This document shows positions 10,901-19,900 of a DNA stretch of 24,870 nucleotides, in pieces. A model generated the notes under the pieces. The model saw only the letters and a list, made by a program, of their open reading frames with translations. It was not told the origin of the DNA and did no database searches. The stretch is from Acanthaster planci (lineage: Eukaryota; Echinodermata; Asteroidea; Valvatida; Acanthasteridae), in NCBI RefSeq assembly GCF_001949145.1, contig NW_019091814.1, positions 15,945 through 40,814 on the forward strand, written 5' to 3'. Each line of letters opens with the position of its first letter. Positions within the stretch are counted from its first letter, which is position 1. The translations under genes and the position numbers were made by a program.

Positions 10901-13900
10901 ACCAACCGTCGCGACGGCTACTGAAAGCAGGCATGATTGGGTGTTATAGACCCTACAATCCCTTCTAATGGCATTTAAAATGATCAGTAGGTTCACTCCA
11001 GCTCCTGCCAATAAAAAACGCAGAAAAAAAAAGTTAGAGATTTTTTCTTTGGTCGGGGAGGGGACTCATCGGACAAGCCACACAAAAAAAATAAATAAAT
11101 AAAATCAACGAAACCCCCGCCCACCACAATTAATCAACCCAGACAGCTGTCTAAAAAGATCAGAGAGACCGAACAATGATATAAGACATGCTCCGGCTTG
11201 CCCTGGCACTGTCTGTGTAAACACTCCCATATTATCACTTGGCTAAGATATTTATACACAATCCTATGGGACTTGACCGGAGGCCGGCTCGGGCGTAGCT
11301 TATACCAGCAAGGGGAAGTCCCGACCTTAATGGGTGACTCAACTAGGCTGTTCAGCATGGACAGAGATAGGATTTGGTGGAAGGTGATTGTATCTGGCTG
11401 AAACGTTTTTAATTAAGAAATTAGAAAAACGGGCGTCGGCAGCTTACCTTGAGGGCTCTTGTTAGGGTTTTTAAATCTCAGCTGTGTCATCTGTTTTAAC
11501 TTGACATGCGCGTCAGCATACGCCTTATCATTATAAATGTGAACTTTAAACTAATCAAATATTTGGTTTTGTTGTTGCGGTCATTCGAAGTTCAAGCCTA
11601 CGTGCGTGCCAGCCAGCGTGCATTGAGCATCGCAGTGAAAAGGTAATCGCGTTGGAGTGTCACGTCCCTGAAAAAAAAGCGCGATGTAAAGAAGCAGGCA
11701 AAGATCTTAACAGGAAACCCTAAGGGCTCAGCTCCTCAAAAAACTGCACTGCGTCTATATCTGAAAAAAAAAAAAAGTTGAGAAAGGCGGGTGTTTCACC
11801 AACGACTCTTTTAGGGTTAAATAAATCTTATGTTCACCGAGGTGGTAGGTCGCCCACAGAATGGCCAGAAATCACGTGATATGTTCGTTCCACCAATGCT
11901 ATACATGACCTTATCCACATCCCGTGACTTCTTCCAACTATGCCTGTTGCTACTTTTAGAGGGGGTTTCACTAATGGAGTCATCCGATCAGTCACTGAAA
12001 CAGGGCGGGCCAAACCTACACTCCCTTATGTTCGTGCAAAAAGTGCTGCTCCCATATGTTTGTACACAGACTCCCTCCTGCCACGTGTCTGCTACATGTT
12101 TGTGAAAAAAATATGCTCTCCGTCTTGCAAAAGTGGACCAGGCCTCTGAGTTACTGCCTTGTATCATTGTAAGCTTGTCTGGAGCCTTCTGGTTTGCGCC
12201 TAGCATTTGATCAAGGCGCCCGCGGCGAAATGGACAGTCGCTCAACAGCAAGGCACTGGAGGAGACTAGTTTTAACACCAAACCAACGCACAAGAAAGAC
12301 TACACGACGAACCGCTCGCGGCGGCGCGCACAGTCCACGACACACATAGCTCGGCTACTGCATGCGCAGGCATGGTTAATTTTGGGATTGTATGCAGTTC
12401 GTCGTATGGTTTTGACTTCCACTTCGCTGTGGGCGCTTTGATCAAAGGCCAGCAGGAGCCCAGCAGAGAGTTTACTGTCTTCCAATGAATAGGGCGAAGG
12501 CCTTCCGCGGGAATCTGATTCTGACCATTTGAGAAAAAATATCTCTGAGTGACCACGCAAACTGAATGACACACAGGCTAGCCTGAGAATGTTTCCATCT
12601 CTTTTATTCAGAGAATATGATTCATGAGACCTTTGTAATAATAAAAATGATTTGGCCACAATGTGACAAGGCGCCCCACAGCTGCCAAAAAATCACACCT
12701 GCCATCTTGTGAATCATTAATACTGCATCGGTGTAGAAACGTCTCAAGAGACCATGCAATTGAAGTATTCTACCAAACCTGCACCTTTTTGTTTCAATTA
12801 AACCTATCCTCGATCTTAATTTGCTCTCCCTGGTTATCTTTATTTTAGGCCATGTGGTCTTATACTACTATGAATTAGCATATTCATCGGCAAAAATGTG
12901 ATAAAATCCGAGGAAATGATCCTCCGTGTAACGATTTGTGTATTCTTTTTACTTCGCCATCAAAGATTTCTGTTTTCTTTGGCAGCCTCTTGTTGTATTA
13001 GTATATGTGGCAGCAATCCAACCGGCAACTGTTTCTCAGAACTTTATATAGTTCAGTTTCATACGTCGAAGGGAATTATTATTAAATACGCAGAATGAGT
13101 ATTCAAAACATCATTGCATTATTCATTTAATTATGTACATGGCTATTAGGTCAACCTGCCTGCCAGCTAGGTGTAATCTGTTTATAATCATGGAGGTAGG
13201 AACTCCATGGTATAATGTTACAGGCACGGCTTTCCTGAGTGTTCCGCAGATTTCAAACAAAACGGTTTGAACTACAATGGTTTTTAAAATGCCGAAATAG
13301 AATGTCATGAAAGGTTTTAGGGGCCGAATGTTACACATTACTCAGTAATATTCATCTGTTAGTGTTGTTCTGCAGCGCTTAAGTCACTTCAGCCTCAGTT
13401 CTTTCCTAGTTTCATATCTCAAGACTGGCTATCGTCTCGCTGCTTTAAACTACACATAATTATCCCAGCCGGGAGGGTGTTTTGTTACTAATCAGGTTGT
13501 TGTTGTGGGGCCAACGCGTTGCAACGGTTGGAGGTGACGGGATGAGGTAGTTGGGGTGGCGATTTGGGTTGATGATAGCGACAGGTGGTGGGCTTGAGTG
13601 GTTGGGTTGATGGTGGCTGTGGGATGGCGCAAGTGGTGATAATAATGATTATGATGGGGGGGTACCATGATGCCACACCTTGAATGTCACTGACTTTATT
13701 AAACCATATTTGTTGCTAATTGTTCACTTTTAGCCTGGGCTATTCCGGTCTCCGACTCCAGCGCCCCTCCACCAATCAACGTTTCTGTAGTAACCAATTA
13801 CATCACCACAGAGGTGCAAACGCTGGCCCAGGAGGCGGAAATTACTTTCATTGGTCAACTCTGCGAGCAGTCCAAAGGCTTTGAGGTAGAGGTGACCGTT

Positions 13901-16900
13901 CTGCTCAACAACAACCCCGACTGGGACCCTTCCGTCGGCGTTTTGTATTACTACGTAGTTGATGACCCAAATAAGGTAATAATATTTTCCAGTGATTCCA
14001 GTATTTCACAAAGGCAAAATTATTCCAAAACTCTACGTAGGCGTACAGGTTAATTGGCTGAAGGCGCCTTTTCATGATTATGTACGTCCAAATGACCCAT
14101 TCTTATACAATGACCCATTCTTATGTGCGTTGCGTTAGGCAGTCAAAATTGCCCCGGGAGCGATTTTGAGGGATATGCGATGTTCAGCGCAATGTTTACG
14201 CGCATATGGAAAGTTGCCTTTATATTCGCTAAAAATACAGACCGCATGGGTGCATATTGCTGTGCCCGAATGGGATCAGCTTAATTCGTATTTGGGCTCA
14301 TCCTCTGCTCGAAATACCGAGTTGGTTCGCTTGGGGAAACTATTTTTCTCGACTGCATCAAAATGGTTTTGCTGTGTATCAGTCCGTGAGAGGAGCTTTA
14401 CACCATAGACTTCGAGAGGACGGCTGTACGTCAGTATGGCTCCCCTCCCAAAGTTGTTTTTGCCCTCGTCACCTTAACACGCTGTGTTAACAGTGGCATA
14501 GCTAGGCTTTCACTTGTAGGGAGCACAAGGGCCGGGGGCACCAGCATCTTATGGGGTGCCAGCTTTCTGTGGTGTCTTTTTGTGGGCAAGCACTTGTTAG
14601 CCTTGTTCAACATCCATTCATCTGTTTTAATAGGGGGCACCTAGGGGCACACCACCCCCTCCCTCTGTGACTACGCCCCTGTGTGTTAATACGTCAGATG
14701 GAAATCTTTTAACTTTGGGGGATGTGGTATGTGCTTATACTTTACAGGGCAGTTCTGCAGCGCTTTGCAACAACTCCCCTGGCGGTACACCTCAGGCCAA
14801 CTGTACCGTGAAAGCCTGGCCTAGCAACGGGGACATCTACATCAAAGGACACGCCGGCCAGTCAGAGGCCGTCTCCTTCACGCTGTCTGTTACTATGAAA
14901 CAAAAGGTAAGAGGAGAGTAGAAAGAGTGAAAACTTTTACATGTACACACACATACATACTTACCTTACATACCGACTGTGAACATTCCTTTCTTTTCGT
15001 GAAGTTTGTTTTATTTATTTATTTTTTTTCTCTCGAGGGAGCTATAAGGCTCCATTTATTCTTCCGTCAATTTATACAAATCACATCAAAATCAAAACCA
15101 GAACCAATACACAACTACAAAGGTACATAAAACAATTAATTATATACAATTAAAAGTGGAAAATTATAAACACGAAAAATTACAAAACGAAATACAAGAA
15201 AAACAGTACGAGGATAACAATGAAATTGTGAGACGGAATTAATGGCCAAATTTTATGTGGCCACTGGCCTCTACAGAACACAGAACATTTTTTTTTGCAC
15301 AGACACTTTGAAAAGCATCGCTGTTAAGTCTTGTGTTTTTCTGAATGTAGAAACAATTTCAAATTCCGTTGAAACTGAAAAATTATGTCGACATCCGGAG
15401 CATATGTGTAGTTACCAAAAGCAATTTTACATCTTATGTTCCATATCTGTTGCAACATCTTGGTGGCACTTACTGTTGGAATGGGATCTAAATTACAACC
15501 AAGAACTCTGTTACTGTCATTAAGACCGAAAAATCTATTACCAGTATATTCTCTTAGGATCTACCATTGGCCATGGCTCCAGAATATGAAGACAATTAAC
15601 AAACAAATGCTTGTGAGTTTCATCCTCTGCTCTAAAGGGAGGACAGAGTGTCTCAGAAATCTGGTGTAATTTGAACAGGATATCTTTAGTTCGGGGAACA
15701 CGATGATTCAATTTAAACAGAAACTGCTTATCATCGGGTTCAAGCAGATAGTTGTCGTAACAAAACTGAGGGTCAATCCAAAGACTTAACGTTAAGAACA
15801 TCTAACCACACAGCCTGATCCAATAATCCAATAATCAAACAACCTGGTCTACCTCCCTTCTTCTGATGCACATCGCACAAACCACTGCAATTTCAAACTC
15901 ATTGGCTTTGTATGGACATCAATAAGGCCAGTACCACCCTTGTTCTTCGGGCCGGTAATAGAACTCCTCTTAATTTTTTCAACTATCTCACCCCCCCAAA
16001 AAAAAATCCAAATGGCGTTATTGATTTTCTTTTTGAACTCAGAGGGGCAGGCTGAAACACTTCCAAGATAACTAATCCCTGCACCAACAAAGGTATTGAC
16101 AATAACGGCCTTGCCATGATAGGTGAGGTTACGTTTCGACCATCTCTGCAAAATACTTGTGATTTTGTTAATCCCAAAAAGGTTACCAACAACAACACCA
16201 AGGATTTTCATGTTCTTAAGCCAAGAGAAGTTACATGGGGTATCCGTCCTATCACGCCATTTCCCTAACCAAAGCCCTTTAGTCTTCTGGACGTTCAGTT
16301 TAGATCCAGATCCATGCCAAAACGTATCAAGAATGTTCCGGATAGCGCCAAACTCTGATTCTTCACTGACAAACAGGTTAGTATCGTCGGCATGTTAAAT
16401 AAGACAGATACTCTGGTCACAAGTAGGAAATCTAACCCCATTCAAAAGGGCATTGGTCCAAATCAAGGACGCTAAACCCCTTTGCACAAAAAGAATTGAG
16501 TAGAAGTGGCAAAGGACACCCTTGTCTTATACCACGCGACACCTGAATCGGTGCCCCAATAAAATTGTTAATAATTATACTGCAATTAGGTTTACTGTAT
16601 AGAAGATTAATCCACTCAATCAAAGTCGGGGGAACTCCTATCTTTGTCAAAACCCAGAACATGTAAATCCAATTGATAAAATCGAATGCTTTTTTCTTGA
16701 TCGAGGCTAACAATTGGCCCAGTCAAATTATTCCAGTTCACATAGTCAATGACGTCTCTAAGTATCAGGAGGTTTCTATGAATATTCCTGGAAGGAACCC
16801 CACAAGATTGTTCTTCACCAATAAAAATAGGCATATTAAGCTTAAGCCTGTTAGTAATTACTTTGGATAAGATCTTATAATCCACACCAAGTAAGCTAAT

Positions 16901-19900
16901 AGGGCGCCAGTTTTTAAGATCATCCTTATTCCCAGACTTCTTATGAATAAGCCTAATCAAAGCCGCGTTCATTGATTTACACAAAAAACCGGTAGTAAAA
17001 CACTCATTAAAAGATTATCCCAGATCACTTCCGATTATGTCCCAAAAGGCCTGGTGGAACTCTACCGTAAGACCGTCAAGGCCTGGAGATTTATTCTTAT
17101 TCATATGGAAAAGAGTGTTTGTAGTCTCTTCCAGAGATATATTACTTTGTAAGAGGTCCTGAAAATCACCTGGAATATGTTTACTCTCAACCTTGGAAAT
17201 AATTTGGATGAGAGGTTCCAGAGAGATTTCCTCAGAAGTATATAACGTACTATAAAAGTTATTCGCACATTCCAACCAATCTCTCGGATTGTTAACATAC
17301 CTCCTTCAGTGTTAAGTTTATCGATTTTGCTATTTTGAATTTGTTCTTTTTGTAGGTTCAGGAAATATTTCGATGGCTTTTCGCTTTATTCTTTGAGAAT
17401 GTTTTTAATTCTGATTCGAACTTTTTTCCTTTCATCAATTTCACAAGTTTGAAGCTCAGATTGATCATCTTGAATTTCTTCGATTCTACTCTGCTCTGAA
17501 TCGTTCATTAAAAAATTATACTGTTTTTGTAACCTGATCTGACGATGTTTCTTCTTTCGAACCTTTTCTCGCCCATAATCCTGAATAATTTCTTTTATAC
17601 GAAGTTTTCCTATATCCCACCACTCATTTAGAGTTTCATAGCCTCCTTTTGCGATCTCCAGAAAAACCATAAGGGGCCTGATTGATTGATTTGATTGATT
17701 GGTTGCTGGATTGGTTGGTTGCTGGATTGGTTGATTGACTGACTTATTGATTGATTGATCGATTCCATTTATTTACCCAGGGTATATATACCCAAACATT
17801 TTCAAGCTGGTATCCATTGGGGCCCTGCGAACATAAATTAATACAATAGTTAGAAACTCATGATGAAAAGTAAAATTGACAAATACGACTAACATTAATA
17901 TTTACAAATACAGACCACTACAACATCATACACATGTGAACATTTAAATAATCAAGGGATTAATTAAACACTGATCATTGGATGGGCGAAAACCCCGCAC
18001 CAAAAAAACCTGTGGGGAAAAAAAAGAACACGGGGAAATTACCGATCCTGCTCCAATGAACATTGGCAATCAAGTTGACAACTCCATAGATCAGCTTTTT
18101 GGACTAAACAGCACTGGTCATGGACTTCCTTAGTTCTGATTTGAATGTCCCTAAGGAGTCTATACCGTCTGAGTTGCTCGTGCAAATTGTTCCATATTTT
18201 TGTATCTTTCACCACAAAACATTGAGCGTAGCATTCTTTTTTGGCTAGAGGGACTTTAAGTGTCTGTTAACCGAGTATCTTGTTTCACAAATCTGTGTGA
18301 GTGACATAAACAAATTTGTCATATACATAGAAGCTAATTTGTTTAGACATTGAAAAACAAGAAGAGGCTTTTTAGATCTAACCCTCTCGGAAAATGGTAC
18401 CCAGTTCAGTGTAGCAAACATACTCGCTGAGGGGGTGAGAGAGGTGCATTTGAGGATTATCCGTGCAGCTCTTTTTAGACATTTTTTTAAGTTTCTCGGG
18501 ATATATGTATCTTTCTCCCCATACCGTGCAACAGTATGCTAGAGTTGGCATAACTAAGCCAGCGAAAAGTGTGTGCAGGCTGCTTTGTCTGACATGGTTC
18601 CAGATTCCGTTTAACATACCTAATTTAGGTAAAAAACAAGTTAAACAAACCCACACATACCCGTGGGTAATGTTTTGCTGTAGCTGTTTTCCAGTTCACC
18701 AAATGCTGGCCAACACAAATATAAAATCAGATGATACAGAGGCGAAACGAACAACTAAGCTAGAGAACATGAATGGTTTTTATTATTAGAATAATTATTT
18801 TGAATGCAAATAGGCCGGCATCAAACCAACACCGTTCTTCTTCGACAAATCACCGTTCCGAAATCTGGAGAGGACTCCCAGTGCCAACAACCCCACCGTC
18901 TACCTGTCGCAGGTCGTGACCCTCTCCTCCATCCAACCGCTGGGCTACCACAAGTCGGCGCTGTTGGCCTTCACTTTCTGCCCGACCCCTCAGACGGGCA
19001 CGCGCTACGAGGTACAGAGCGCGACTTCAGCCACTGACGGGCACAGCTCCTACGCGTCCTACATATGCGACAAGCTTCCCTGTGTGGTAAGTTCCAGAAC
19101 AACACTTTGTGTATTCGGCTCATACATTACTTAGGGTTGCAGACCAATAAATCAGTTGCCATAGACAACGGTACTCCCACTTCAAAAAATCAGGAAAAAT
19201 ACAAGTTTCTCGGTTTTCAAGACACATGTCGCATTAATACTCACTTCCTCATCTTTCATTTTCCTTTCAATTTTCAGTGGCTTAACCGATGACTTTTGAA
19301 GATATTTCTCTCCAGGGAAAATCACCCCTCAAAACAGTCAGGAGGCCCATCGCCATTTTGGAAATTTATGCCTACACTCCATGGCAAAATAGAGCAATTT
19401 GGAGGGCCCCGATTTGTCCCATACTTTTAGAAACGCAAGCTGACAGTCCTGCGCCTGCATTCCATCCACCTTTTTAACAAACCCCCTTTTTAATTAACAA
19501 ACCGCCCAGTCTACGTGCCACGAAAGGCTCTAATAGCAGAGAATTTGACAGCCTACAAACCGTGATCTGGTCCGCCCTGGCATTTTAGACCTATTTACTG
19601 GCCTGCAACCTTAGGCGGTTTCGGTTTGTTCAGGCTGCGCAGTACGTTGCAATATCGAGATGTTGTTTCTGGCCCAATTGTATAGTCACGGCAACTGGAA
19701 GGGGGGGGGGCGTACTTTTTGAAAGGACAGCTGGTTATCGGTTTCCTTTTTAGTTTTCGTCAAGGTTTGTTTGCCTTCAATGAGACTCAGGATGATTGTG
19801 CTTTCGAAGCCTTTTCTTCATAGAATGTTCAGTGCCATTGTGAATGCGCAATGTTGACACTGAGTAAGCCCATCCCACTGTTGTAAGGAGAACGGTTAAG

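Noticed and set aside
11198-11401. Possible C-terminus of a non-LTR retrotransposon protein
   Set aside because: Only a faint resemblance at the end (DRDRIWWKV); too short and no upstream reverse transcriptase motifs.
1810-13975. Direct splicing of exon 1 to exon 3
   Set aside because: The phases do not match; exon 3 read in phase 0 stops at TAG after 18 codons. The 37-nt exon at 7296-7332 resolves this.
16123-16398. Plus-strand ORF of 91 residues
   Set aside because: It is the antisense shadow of the LINE reverse transcriptase region.
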